Positions 33,903 to 43,224 of a DNA stretch of 64,000 nucleotides are shown here, piece after piece. Position 1 is the first letter of the stretch, and the number at the start of each line of letters is the position of its first letter. The notes beneath the pieces are model-generated. The model was given only the letters and a program-made list of their open reading frames with translations. It made no database searches and was not told the origin of the DNA. Source of the stretch: Paenibacillus sp. E222 (GTDB lineage: Bacteria > Bacillota > Bacilli > Paenibacillales > Paenibacillaceae); contig NZ_CP058552.1 in assembly GCF_013401555.1 (NCBI RefSeq), forward strand, positions 4,340,001-4,404,000, written 5' to 3'. The translations under genes were made by a program, and so were the position numbers.

Positions 33903-34982
33903 ATGCCTATTCAATTAAACAATAAGCTCTGTGAAAGCTTAAATATTCGTTACCCAATCGTTCTGGCGGGGATGGCCGGTATTGCAAACATGGCACCCCT
34001 AGTGGCTGCGGTTTCTAATGCAGGTGGGTTAGGGACGTTAGGCGCTGCGTATATGAGTCCTGAGGAACTAAGAGGCGCTATACACGAGATCAAAAAACGG
34101 ACGCAAGCACCGTTTGCCGTGAATATTTTTGCTCATGTTGGACCGGATCACTATACGAATTTTGATGCGGTAAACGAAGAGTTGAACCCAATTCGGGAGT
34201 CTTTAGGTGTGAAGCAGCGTGCTCAAGATGAGCTACGTACACCCAATCATTTTGAAGAGCAGTTTGACATCCTGCTGGACGAAAAAGTTCCGATGATTAG
34301 TACAACGTTTGGACTACTTTCTGAGCACCATATGCAGAAGGCAATATCGTTAGGCATCAAAATCATGAGTATGGTCACAACGGTAGAGGAAGCGATTCAA
34401 GCGGAGAAGCGTGGATGTGATGTCATTGTTGCACAAGGTAGTGAAGCAGGAGGGCATCGAGGAACTTTTGATGTATCATCTCAGCCCAGTGGAGCAAACA
34501 TCGGAACCATGGCACTTGTCCCACAAATTGTAGATCACGTCCATATTCCAGTCATTGCTGCCGGCGGTATTATGGATGGCAGAGGACTTGTGGCTTCACT
34601 CGCTTTGGGAGCGCAAGGGGTGCAAATGGGGACGCGTTTCTTGACATCGGTAGAGTCTGGCGCACATGAGGTATATAAACGTGCATTGCTTGATAGCACA
34701 GAGGAAAGTACTGTAATTACAAATGCCTTTTCTGGACGGCCAGCGCGTGGCATCAAGAACGACTTTATACAACATTGGGAAGCATCCAGCATTAAGCCGC
34801 TGACCTTTCCTACCCAAAATACATTAACTCGCGAGATTAGAAATGCTTCTGCTAAGCAAAATAATCCGGAATATATGGCCCTTTGGGCAGGTCAGGGAAC
34901 GAGAATGTTAACAGATAACCAATCTGCAGGCGATATCATTATTCAAATTGTAGAAGAAGCCAGAACTATCCTTCAGTTGTAA
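33903..34982 (+). CDS. Nitronate monooxygenase family FMN enzyme
   Basis: FMN-dependent oxidoreductase of the 2-nitropropane dioxygenase/nitronate monooxygenase family, TIM barrel. Signature stretches are YPIVLAGMAGIANMAPLVAAVSNAGGLGTLGA, VIVAQGSEAGGHRGTF with the catalytic-type His, and the FMN phosphate loop VIAAGGIMDGRGLVASLALGAQGVQMGTRFL. GGGAGG precedes the ATG. Its stop codon touches the stop codon of the convergent DinB gene with no spacer. It detoxifies alkyl nitronates in studied members; a substrate here is not known. Confidence 0.9.
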   Translation: MPIQLNNKLCESLNIRYPIVLAGMAGIANMAPLVAAVSNAGGLGTLGAAYMSPEELRGAIHEIKKRTQAPFAVNIFAHVGPDHYTNFDAVNEELNPIRESLGVKQRAQDELRTPNHFEEQFDILLDEKVPMISTTFGLLSEHHMQKAISLGIKIMSMVTTVEEAIQAEKRGCDVIVAQGSEAGGHRGTFDVSSQPSGANIGTMALVPQIVDHVHIPVIAAGGIMDGRGLVASLALGAQGVQMGTRFLTSVESGAHEVYKRALLDSTEESTVITNAFSGRPARGIKNDFIQHWEASSIKPLTFPTQNTLTREIRNASAKQNNPEYMALWAGQGTRMLTDNQSAGDIIIQIVEEARTILQL

Positions 34983-35510
34983 TTATAGGGTTATATCCAG
35001 TGAATATCGATCACGAAGTACCAACAAATGGTGAAGCTCATGTCCAACCAAAATATAGGCGATTGATCGAGCCGAAGCAGGGTTATCACTGACGATCCCT
35101 CTGCAGAGCCAAGCTTCCGGCGTGAGATGACGGAGCATAAGAATGGTTGAGCGGCGTGTGACGGCATATTCTTCGTTCAAATCGGCTACCGTATACGTAT
35201 TGAAGGGTTGGCTCTGCATAAGCACGTCCTGATCGTAGCCAGGATGATTCGCTTTGTCGCCTCTGGCGATGCGGAGCAATCGGCCGCTCATGATACGTTC
35301 GTTATCCAGTAGGTGACCGATGACCTCCTTCACGCTCCATTTGCCTTCGGAGTAGCGATAATTTGCTTGCTCCTCTGTTAATGAAGAAAGCAAAGTTTGT
35401 ACGATGTGGGCCTGCTGCTCTAACCGTTCAATGATATTCCCTTCAGGAACAAGCCGGATGTACCCTTCATAAAAAGCTGCATATTCCTCTGTAGTTGGTC
35501 TTTCAACCAT
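34983..35510 (-). CDS. DinB family protein
   Basis: A 175-residue four-helix DinB/YfiT-type protein. Metal-binding His residues expected in the family appear in KEVIGHLLDNE, in the middle region and in ILVGHELHHLLVLRDRY. Many members are metal-dependent transferases that use small thiols; some are damage-induced. The ATG at 35510 follows AAAGGAGG; an ATG eight codons upstream is in frame but overlaps that site. It ends back to back with the flavin enzyme gene. Confidence 0.82.
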   Translation of the reverse strand: MVERPTTEEYAAFYEGYIRLVPEGNIIERLEQQAHIVQTLLSSLTEEQANYRYSEGKWSVKEVIGHLLDNERIMSGRLLRIARGDKANHPGYDQDVLMQSQPFNTYTVADLNEEYAVTRRSTILMLRHLTPEAWLCRGIVSDNPASARSIAYILVGHELHHLLVLRDRYSLDITL

Positions 35511-35655
35511 ATAAATACCTCCTTTGAGATTCATATTTCTGGATTATATTCTAGCATATATCTTACTTCAAGCATTGAAATTGATCCTTCCGCTATATGG
35601 GCCGAAGGGCCTTTTGATGTGATTGGAGCAGTTATATGATTTGGTTGTTCCACTT

Positions 35656-37677
35656 TCAATCCGTACGTCGTATCCCTTTTTGTTGAGCAAATTTCTCCAA
35701 AATCGAAAAATCCTCTGTCACTTCTTTGAATGGGAGCGTGTCCAGCACCTGTTGCCGGTAACTCTTTTTTGCCGCTGCGCTGAGACGGGAGTCTAGTATG
35801 CTGAGTATGCCTAGATCCGTTTCACTACGAATCAAGCGTCCCGTTCCTTGCCGTAACCGGAGAAGCATATCCGGGACAAACACCTCCATGAACGGATTTT
35901 CCGATACAGATGCCTTATATTCATAAATTGGATCGGAAGGGACAGGGAAGGGCAGACGGAAAATAATGACCTGCGAAAGATCGGGCCCCTCGATATTCAC
36001 ACCTTCCCAGAATACCCCGGTACCCAGGAGCACACCTTTGCTTTTCCTGAATTCGGTGATGACACTGTCCTGGGAAGATCCTTCTTTCTGAACATGAACT
36101 GCCCATGTGTATTCATCAGGACTTGAAATCAGCTTCTTATGAATGTACTTCATGTCTTCCTTTGCTGAAAAAAGGACAATGGTTCTGCCTTGTGTTAAAT
36201 TACAGAGCTGAACCAATTCGTTGTAGGCCGCTTCAAGATAGTTTTCGCGCTGTTCATGCTGGTAATAGGGAACGTTGTTCGAGATGTACATCATGGCATG
36301 ATTGGTGTAGTCAAAAGGGGAGGATTTGCGATCCATAAAATCACCCTTATAACCGAGGGACTGCGTCAAATAAGAGTATTGTTCCTCCAGTGTCTCCCCG
36401 CCTTGGCACAGCGTTGCCGACGTTAAGATAACAGGCGCCTTGCCGTTAAATAAAGCGTACTTCAGAAATTGGCTTATATCTTTGGGACAGATGCTGATCG
36501 TGGCTACTCCCAAGGGACTGCTTGCCCATATGAGATAGTTATCCTCTAATTCAGCCAAGACACGGATGAGAGTTATAAGCGCGTTTATAGCTTCAAAAGC
36601 GTCATCAATCTCCCGCTCGTGACGAGAGGTCAAAATGGAAAGGCGAAGACTGAGATCTTTCAAATCGTTCGAGATTTGGTTTAACGGTATTCCTTTGATC
36701 TCCGACACTTTTATACGGTCGCTATCCTGCTTGGCATGGTGGAGCAGATCTGCATTTACCTGTTTGAAGATGCGTTCAATACATTTTTTTATAAACTTGG
36801 TTTGTGAGAAGATACTTTTATCCCCGGACTGCTTCGTGAGAAGCTGCACAGTGTTATCCAGAGTGCGGCAAACTCCCCGATAAGTAAACTCAAGCGTTCT
36901 GGCATCTCGAACTTTCGCTTCCAGATTATGCGCTTCATCAATGACGATCAGAGCCGGCTGTTCCGAGATGATGCTTTTGGTTCCTTCTTTTTTCTTCATC
37001 AAATCCCGTATGAGCAGGTCCTGGTTCACAATAATAAAATCAATCTCATGAGCCTTTGCATTTAATTTAGCTCTCATATCGTAAAACAAGCACGCATTTT
37101 TATGATGGCAACGTTCAAATTTGCAATCATTTACGGAAAAGTTGGACCAATCCGCATCACTAATTCCAGCTTTAATATCCGCTCTTTCATCAATTTCATA
37201 ATCTAATATGCGCTGGGCAAGGGTAGACAGTGAGGTGTTCGGATCATCAGGCCTGATCCATTCCGCTGCCCTGCTTCGGCAGGCATACTGGCCCATTCCT
37301 TTCCCAACGACAGAGCGAACCGTTGTGAAGCCCAGCCGACTACCAATGACTCTTAAATCTTTATGTATCTGTTCCGAAAGCTGAATGGAGGATGTAGCTA
37401 TAATGACCGGTTTCTGGGACATTTGATTCATGAGCAGGCTTGGGATCAGGTAGCCAAAAGACTTGCCAATTCCGACACCAGCTTCAATCATGGCGTTATA
37501 CCCATGGATATAAGCATCGGCTATATCAAGAGACATCTCTTGCTGCCCGATTCGCTCTCTAAGGCCAATTCGAGGAAACCGATCATAGATTCGGAAGATG
37601 GCGTTAACCAAAGATCGTTCGATTTCCTTTTCCGATTCCCGTTTATTGATCTTATAGAGATCATTTAACCAGTTAAT
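35656..37677 (-). CDS. DinG-like ATP-dependent DNA helicase (XPD family, Fe-S)
   Basis: Superfamily 2 helicase of the DinG/XPD type. Visible motifs are Walker A EAGVGIGKSFGYL, the four-cysteine iron-sulphur cluster region (YACRSR, then DCKFERCHHKNAC), DEAH box VIDEAHNLE, motif III-like TSATLC and motif VI QGTGRLIRSETDLGILSILDSR. Start problem: the first ordinary start codon in frame is the TTG at 37611, with no ribosome site. Coding-like sequence continues upstream to an ATT at 37677 (reading INWLNDLYKINK), which sits eight bases after a GGAAGGGGG ribosome site and behind a good promoter at 37737-37765. An AUU start is therefore proposed; the TTG start would lose about 22 residues. Probably unwinds DNA in repair of damaged or stalled structures. 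Confidence 0.82.
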   Translation of the reverse strand: MNWLNDLYKINKRESEKEIERSLVNAIFRIYDRFPRIGLRERIGQQEMSLDIADAYIHGYNAMIEAGVGIGKSFGYLIPSLLMNQMSQKPVIIATSSIQLSEQIHKDLRVIGSRLGFTTVRSVVGKGMGQYACRSRAAEWIRPDDPNTSLSTLAQRILDYEIDERADIKAGISDADWSNFSVNDCKFERCHHKNACLFYDMRAKLNAKAHEIDFIIVNQDLLIRDLMKKKEGTKSIISEQPALIVIDEAHNLEAKVRDARTLEFTYRGVCRTLDNTVQLLTKQSGDKSIFSQTKFIKKCIERIFKQVNADLLHHAKQDSDRIKVSEIKGIPLNQISNDLKDLSLRLSILTSRHEREIDDAFEAINALITLIRVLAELEDNYLIWASSPLGVATISICPKDISQFLKYALFNGKAPVILTSATLCQGGETLEEQYSYLTQSLGYKGDFMDRKSSPFDYTNHAMMYISNNVPYYQHEQRENYLEAAYNELVQLCNLTQGRTIVLFSAKEDMKYIHKKLISSPDEYTWAVHVQKEGSSQDSVITEFRKSKGVLLGTGVFWEGVNIEGPDLSQVIIFRLPFPVPSDPIYEYKASVSENPFMEVFVPDMLLRLRQGTGRLIRSETDLGILSILDSRLSAAAKKSYRQQVLDTLPFKEVTEDFSILEKFAQQKGIRRTD

Positions 37678-37736
37678 AACGAGCGCCCCCTTCCAAATGA
37701 AAGATCCTGTTGTAGGAATTTTTTAGTCAAACTGTA

Positions 37737-37765
37737 ATTATCTTAGATGGTGAGATAACAGTCAA
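37737..37765 (-). promoter_or_regulatory. Promoter of the DinG-like gene
   Basis: On the minus strand, -35 TTGACT (37760-37765) and -10 GATAAT (37737-37742) are separated by exactly 17 bases. Transcription would begin about 50 bases before the proposed AUU start. Confidence 0.65.
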
Positions 37766-37880
37766 GTCTTCATCGGGGTTAATTATGTACCCAAGCGATA
37801 ATAACAGCGACTCAACGCAACAAAACGTATATCCATAGCGTCTATTCATCTTACAAAGAACATCAACAGGAGTGGAATAG

Positions 37881-40145
37881 ATGCAACTAAAAATGATGGC
37901 GATATTCGGTGCTGTTCTCGGCTCTATGCTCATATGGGCAGGAAGTGTAGATGCGGAAGAACGTTTTACCGATCTGCAGCATTCGAAGTGGGCAGAAGAC
38001 GGTATCGAGTATATGGCTGAACGAGGAACAGTCGCAGGATATGGAAATGGAATATTTAAGCCCCAAGGGCTGGTAACAAGGGCGCAAGCCGTCACGTTTA
38101 TGGTGCGGGAGCTGTATCCTCAACAGCTGGAGAAACCGGTGGAAGGTACAACGACTTATTCGGATGTTCCGGCAACTCACCCCTTTTATCAGGAAATCGC
38201 GTTAGCATCAAAAAATGGACTTGCCAGCGGATTTCCTGGTGGCTCCTTCCGTCCGGATGCACCGCTTAGCCGCGCCGAAACTGCAGCATTCCTTACGCGT
38301 GCGTATTCACTCTTGGAAGGCAAGCAACCTGCCAATTGGTCAGATACGAAACAACATTGGGCTGAGGCACCCATTCAGATCTTGAGCTCCAACGGCTTGG
38401 TCGGCGGATATTCGGATGGTACTTATCGTCCGAATCAAACGGTCACGCGAGCGGAATATGCTGTATTTATGTCACGTGTGATTCGATTCGAACGGGAAGC
38501 AGCCATTCGTACACAAGATTGGGACAAGCTGATATCCTATATGACCGTAAGCGAGCAAGTCGGCCAGATGCTTATGCCTGACATTAGGCAATGGAACGGT
38601 AAAGTGACCACGATCGTTCATGAGGGATTGAAAAGCACCATTCATGATCAAGATTTGGGCGGGCTTATTCTTTTTGACAAAAATATTGTGGATATCAGGC
38701 AGCTTACAACGTTCACACATGACATGCAAAGAGAAGCCGGCGACATTCCTTTATTTCTTAGCATCGACCAAGAAGGGGGCGTCGTTAAGCGGATACCGGG
38801 CGGGACGAATCTGCCGGGACAGATGGCGCTTGGCGCAACGGGAGACACGGCACTGGCCGAAGCGGCTGGTCAGCTGACAGGGGAGGAGCTGAAGGCACTG
38901 GGGATACAGATCAACTTTGCGCCAGTGCTCGACATTAACAGCAATCCAGACAATCCAATCATTGGCATACGATCGTTTGGCTCAGACGCGGATTTGGTGA
39001 CGCGGCTTGGTCTCGCAACGATAAAGGGTCTACAGCAATCCGGGGTGATCGCGGCAGTCAAACATTTCCCAGGGCACGGGGATACAACCGTAGACTCCCA
39101 TCTCGGTATGCCTGTGCTAACACATAACCGCGCACGACTTGATGCGGTAGAATTAAAACCATTTCGGGATGCGATTGAAAACGGGGTCGAGATGATCATG
39201 ACTGCACACATTGCTTTCCCGGCCATTGATAACGAGCATGTTACTTCACTCAAAGACGGAAAGAGTGTGCCCATACCTGCCACCTTATCCAAAAAGGTGC
39301 TGACCGGACTGCTTCGGGGGGAGCTGGGATATGAAGGTCTGATCATTTCTGACGCCTTTACCATGAATGCGATCGCGGAGCATTTTGGGGAGAATAAAGC
39401 CGTGGAACGTGCTGTTTCCGCAGGTGTTGATATCATCCTTATGCCAAAAGATCCGGCTGCTGCCCATCAAACGTTGGTGAACGCAGTGAAGAGCGGGAAG
39501 ATCCCGGACGAAACCATTCATGCTTCAGTAAAGCGAATTTTGGAGCTGAAAGCCAAATATGGTTTGTTTGAACGCAGCCAGACTCTAGCGCAAAAGCTAA
39601 ATGCGCTTAACGGTGTCATTGGATCAAAGCAGCATCGGGCGGTGGAGCAGGAAATTGCCGAGCGAGCGGTCACCGTATTGGCCGGCCGTGAGGGTGGACT
39701 TCCGGATCAAATTCAACAAGGCGACCGGGTCGTTATTCTCGCAGCCGAACAGGAACAGGCAAAGCAGCTTGAACAGCAACTGATACAAGCTACAGGTAAC
39801 CTATCCTTAAAGACAGAAATTTCTCTTATTGGACAAGGGAAGATGAATGAAGCCCTTCAGGCGATTGGACAGGCGGACTACGTCATTCTTGCTTCTTACC
39901 AGTTCCGCAACGTGGCCAGTGAGTTCGGATGGTCTGATTATCAAACCTTGATTGATACGATGAACAGGCGTAATCAGCGTTACTCCCTATTGTCGCTTGG
40001 CAACCCGTACGAGATGATTTATTTGCAGAATGTGCGATCAGGGCTTGCTGTGTATGGAAAGCAGGAGCCCAATACGTTAGCAGGGATCAAAGTGCTGGTT
40101 GGTCAACGGAAAGCTGAGGGCAAGTTACCTGTGAGAACGGAGTAA
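37881..40145 (+). CDS. Surface-anchored GH3 beta-N-acetylhexosaminidase with SLH domains
   Basis: Secreted enzyme. A signal peptide (cut after DAEE-type junction near residue 26) is followed by three S-layer homology repeats: RFTDLQHSKWAEDGIEYMAE, YSDVPATHPFYQEIALAS and WSDTKQHWAEAPIQILSS, up to about residue 195. A family 3 glycosidase domain of the NagZ type follows: FLSIDQEGGVVKRIPGGT, the His-Asp dyad in KHFPGHGDTTVDSH (about 394-407), and nucleophile Asp491 in GLIISDAFTMNAI. A C-terminal domain of about 170 residues lies beyond. It should sit in the cell wall and remove N-acetylglucosamine from wall fragments or glycans outside the cell. AGGAG precedes the ATG. Single gene with a terminator. 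Confidence 0.9.
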   Translation: MQLKMMAIFGAVLGSMLIWAGSVDAEERFTDLQHSKWAEDGIEYMAERGTVAGYGNGIFKPQGLVTRAQAVTFMVRELYPQQLEKPVEGTTTYSDVPATHPFYQEIALASKNGLASGFPGGSFRPDAPLSRAETAAFLTRAYSLLEGKQPANWSDTKQHWAEAPIQILSSNGLVGGYSDGTYRPNQTVTRAEYAVFMSRVIRFEREAAIRTQDWDKLISYMTVSEQVGQMLMPDIRQWNGKVTTIVHEGLKSTIHDQDLGGLILFDKNIVDIRQLTTFTHDMQREAGDIPLFLSIDQEGGVVKRIPGGTNLPGQMALGATGDTALAEAAGQLTGEELKALGIQINFAPVLDINSNPDNPIIGIRSFGSDADLVTRLGLATIKGLQQSGVIAAVKHFPGHGDTTVDSHLGMPVLTHNRARLDAVELKPFRDAIENGVEMIMTAHIAFPAIDNEHVTSLKDGKSVPIPATLSKKVLTGLLRGELGYEGLIISDAFTMNAIAEHFGENKAVERAVSAGVDIILMPKDPAAAHQTLVNAVKSGKIPDETIHASVKRILELKAKYGLFERSQTLAQKLNALNGVIGSKQHRAVEQEIAERAVTVLAGREGGLPDQIQQGDRVVILAAEQEQAKQLEQQLIQATGNLSLKTEISLIGQGKMNEALQAIGQADYVILASYQFRNVASEFGWSDYQTLIDTMNRRNQRYSLLSLGNPYEMIYLQNVRSGLAVYGKQEPNTLAGIKVLVGQRKAEGKLPVRTE

Positions 40146-40164
40146 AGCACGATTAATGCTGTTG

Positions 40165-40204
40165 AAAAAGACTGATTCCAAATACGGAATCAGTCTTTTT
40201 GTAT
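40165..40204 (+). terminator. Terminator of the SLH-GH3 gene
   Basis: AAAAAGACTGATTCC at 40165-40179 is exactly complementary to GGAATCAGTCTTTTT at 40186-40200. Confidence 0.85.
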
Positions 40205-40308
40205 TTTGATCTTTGATCCCGCCGGTCACGTTATGCCTCATGTAATTCCTTGCTACCTACAAAATAAGGAGTAGAGTTATAATTAACTTAATCTGGAGGT
40301 GGTAAAGC

Positions 40309-40731
40309 GTGAGATTAGAAGAATTGTTCACGGTACATGTGAACATTGGGAAATCAATTGAATTACATAACAGCGTGGATGAATCGGTTGTCATGATTAC
40401 ATTTACAGGGAACGTGACCGGAAAGTATTTTGAGGGATTGGTGCTTGATGGAGGAGTGGATACTCAGATTATCAGGGAACAGGGGAATTACCACACGCTA
40501 TCAGCAAGGTACATGCTCCAAGGAACGGACTACACAGGACAGACCTGCCAAATTTATATCGAAAACAACGGAAACATGGATAAAACGCTGAAAACTGCAT
40601 TATTTCGTACTGCTCCCAAAATGGTTACAAACAGTAAGGCCTTATCTTTTCTCAACAATGATACGCTCGTTAGTGAAGGTTATTCAACGGCGACAGGTGT
40701 GGATATAAAAATATACAGGAAACTGTTATAA
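40309..40731 (+). CDS. DUF3237 family protein
   Basis: A 140-residue protein fitting the DUF3237 pattern: a beta-rich domain with TGKYFEGLVLDGGVDTQ, then LSARYMLQGTDYTGQTCQIYIENNG. The family is uncharacterised. GTG start after GGAGG. It stands alone; the convergent GNAT gene ends 80 bases further. Confidence 0.7.
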   Translation: MRLEELFTVHVNIGKSIELHNSVDESVVMITFTGNVTGKYFEGLVLDGGVDTQIIREQGNYHTLSARYMLQGTDYTGQTCQIYIENNGNMDKTLKTALFRTAPKMVTNSKALSFLNNDTLVSEGYSTATGVDIKIYRKLL

Positions 40732-40811
40732 CTCCGATCATATAAAATCCAAATGGATAGCAACCAGACCAGAATCGGAAGAAGGACGCTATGGTAAGGA
40801 AGGACGCAAGA

Positions 40812-41378
40812 TTATTTGAAATTCTTGTAATAAACCAAATGGTCTGTCCACTCATCGTTTTCGTATATAAATCCTTTGCGAACACATTCAAATTCCATGC
40901 CTACACGTTCTGCAAGTTTTATAGAAGGGGTATTATCCAAATTAATATGGGCTTCTATACGATGGAATTTCAAATGTTCAAATGCAATATGAAGAGCTTC
41001 ATTCACGGCTTCTTTGCCGTAGCCTGTTCTCCAATACTGATTATGGATGGTATATCCGAAGCTTGCCCATTGAAAATCCGCTCTTGCTAAAGTCGCAATA
41101 TCAATCATACCCAGATGTGTACCATCTTCCTTTCTAAATACACCAAATACATAAACGGCATCTGTACACGCTAACTTTTGGTGTCGATCTACGAGTTGAT
41201 GAAACCAATCCGGTGTACATTCGCTCATATCCATTTTCCCTTGATCGTGGCGGTGTTGGGAAGGGAGACGGTTTTCAAATGCATTTAACCAATTTTCATA
41301 ATCGTCTTTCTTTAAAGGTCTTATTATTAATCGTTCTGTCTCTGAAATATAATCAAATTGTTCTGCATTCAATACCAA
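40812..41378 (-). CDS. GNAT family N-acetyltransferase (RimJ/RimL-like)
   Basis: Acetyl-CoA-dependent acetyltransferase. TERLIIRPLKKDDYENWL begins the fold as in ribosomal-protein acetyltransferases. The acetyl-CoA loop is near YWRTGYGKEAVNEALHIAFEHL, followed by HRIEAHINLDNTPSIKLAERVGMEFECVRKGFI. A TTG start at 41378, eight bases after AGAGGAG, is chosen, as no ATG is near. The substrate is unknown. Confidence 0.83.
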   Translation of the reverse strand: MVLNAEQFDYISETERLIIRPLKKDDYENWLNAFENRLPSQHRHDQGKMDMSECTPDWFHQLVDRHQKLACTDAVYVFGVFRKEDGTHLGMIDIATLARADFQWASFGYTIHNQYWRTGYGKEAVNEALHIAFEHLKFHRIEAHINLDNTPSIKLAERVGMEFECVRKGFIYENDEWTDHLVYYKNFK

Positions 41379-41579
41379 GTGACATCTCCTCTGAATTATC
41401 TTTTTTCATTAACATAATTAAGCAATCCAAGTTTATCATAGGATGCATCTGTTGAGAACAGGAACGAAAGGGACATCCATCTGATTAGAAATCATAATTC
41501 AAAGGGCGGCTAGACATCTTTGCAATAATTGGATTAATGGTAAAATAGTGAAAATGGTCATGTTGGAGGAAGGATGCTC

Positions 41580-43202
41580 ATGTATAAACTGATGATCGTA
41601 GAGGATGAACTGCTCATGCGGGTTGGAATTCGTTCCATGCTGAATTGGGAAGAGTATAATTTCTATGTTGCTGGTGAAGCGGGGAACGGGAAGGAAGCGT
41701 TGGAACTTGCGCTAGAAGTGACCCCTGATCTAATTATTACCGATATCAAGATGCCGATTATGGATGGGTTAGAGCTCATACAAGAGGCATCTTGTTTACT
41801 GAAAAGCTGCAAATATGTCATCCTGAGTAATTTTGATGAATTTCATTATGCAAAAGAGGCATTGAAGCTTGGGGCTGTAGACTACTTGATTAAAAGTGAG
41901 ATTACAGAAACCTCTTTAGTTGATTTGCTTTCCACCATTGAAGAAAAACTAAAAAGGGAACGTGGCACGCAGACCAACATACCATTTATGACACATGACC
42001 ATTCCAAGAGCCTGAGACATCTCAAAGATAGCTTCTTTCAAGATGTTGTAAGCGGATTCATAGATGAAAAAGATATGGCTGCCAAAGCTGAAGAAATGCA
42101 TTTACGTATACGATCAGACAAGTTGGTGGTCATCCAGTTTGTTGTGAATTATTACGAGGAGGCGAAGAGGAAATATGTCGAGAAGGGAGAAAAACTACTT
42201 CGATTCTCTATTCTGAATATTATGGAAGAGATCATTCCATCCAAATGGGAGAAAGAGATTTTTGTGGAAAGCTCATCTGAATATTGGGTTATTGTCAATG
42301 TTCTTCCTGGGAGTGAGTCTGTACAAGCCGATCTAAACAAACTATGTAATAAGCTTCAGTCTTCAATCAAGGATTTTATGAATCTGTCGCTCTCAGCGGG
42401 TGTAAGTACAATCGTTTCCGGTTTCCATGGCATAAGAAAGGCGTGTCGAGAAGCGGAATTCGCTCTAAGGCAAAGTTTCTTTAAAGGCAGTAACCAGATA
42501 CTGTATTACGCGGACGTGATTCAAGCTCCAGTTCGGAAAGAAGTGAATGGAATGCTCAGTCCGGAGCAAGAACGAAATTTCCTCAAATTATGGGTGAGTA
42601 AAGATAACCAAAAGGCGGAGGAATTCCTTGAAGAAATTCGCTCTAACCTGGAGGTGCAAGAAGCAGATGAGAGCAGTATTCGCAAGCAATATATCAGGGT
42701 GATGGAGACCATACACTCCCATCTCTCACGAGCTATTGAACGAGGCAGGCCTTCCTTTACCGAGAGATCGCCTTACGAAATCGTTTTAAAGGGAGAGTAT
42801 TGGGAGGATATTCACCAGGATATGCTGGCTCATATTGCGTATTACTTTAAAACCGATTCCCTGATTATGCAGGAGCGTTCTTACACAGACCTCGCCATTG
42901 AGTTAATGGACAAGTATTATGCCGAGGATATTTCGTTGCAAAGTATCGCTAGCCAGATCCGTGTCAATCCTTCGTATCTCAGCCGATTGTTTAAGCAGGA
43001 AAAAGGAGAGAATTTTATCACGTACCTGACACGAGTTCGGATTGAACATGCCAAGGCTTATCTATTGAGCAGGGAAATGAGAGTATATGAAATTGCCCAC
43101 AAGGTGGGCTACCATAATTACACGTACTTCAGTAAGATTTTCAAAAAATCGGTAGGATTCACTCCTGAGGAATATCGAGAACGACAGCAGGAATTCATGT
43201 AA
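41580..43202 (+). CDS. YesN-type response regulator (receiver + AraC DNA-binding)
   Basis: Response regulator for a sugar-linked two-component system. The receiver domain (1-120) has phospho-acceptor Asp55 in LIITDIKMPIMDGLE and Lys in YLIKSE. A long middle region follows, then a C-terminal AraC-type double helix-turn-helix: ISLQSIASQIRVNPSYLSRLFKQEKGENFITYLTRVRIEHAKAYL, then KVGYHNYTYFSKIFKKSVGFTPEEYR. The ATG at 41580 is ten bases after GGAGG; one six bases earlier is in frame but too close. The YesM-type kinase follows after 22 bases. It probably controls the convergent sugar importer operon at 45.3-48.8 kb. Confidence 0.9.
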   Translation: MYKLMIVEDELLMRVGIRSMLNWEEYNFYVAGEAGNGKEALELALEVTPDLIITDIKMPIMDGLELIQEASCLLKSCKYVILSNFDEFHYAKEALKLGAVDYLIKSEITETSLVDLLSTIEEKLKRERGTQTNIPFMTHDHSKSLRHLKDSFFQDVVSGFIDEKDMAAKAEEMHLRIRSDKLVVIQFVVNYYEEAKRKYVEKGEKLLRFSILNIMEEIIPSKWEKEIFVESSSEYWVIVNVLPGSESVQADLNKLCNKLQSSIKDFMNLSLSAGVSTIVSGFHGIRKACREAEFALRQSFFKGSNQILYYADVIQAPVRKEVNGMLSPEQERNFLKLWVSKDNQKAEEFLEEIRSNLEVQEADESSIRKQYIRVMETIHSHLSRAIERGRPSFTERSPYEIVLKGEYWEDIHQDMLAHIAYYFKTDSLIMQERSYTDLAIELMDKYYAEDISLQSIASQIRVNPSYLSRLFKQEKGENFITYLTRVRIEHAKAYLLSREMRVYEIAHKVGYHNYTYFSKIFKKSVGFTPEEYRERQQEFM

Positions 43203-43224
43203 TCCGTGAATAGAGGTGCAGCAT

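Noticed and set aside
34970..34995. Possible terminator between the convergent flavin oxidoreductase and DinB genes
   Set aside because: The two stop codons are directly adjacent and no hairpin lies at the junction; each transcript must end inside the opposite gene.
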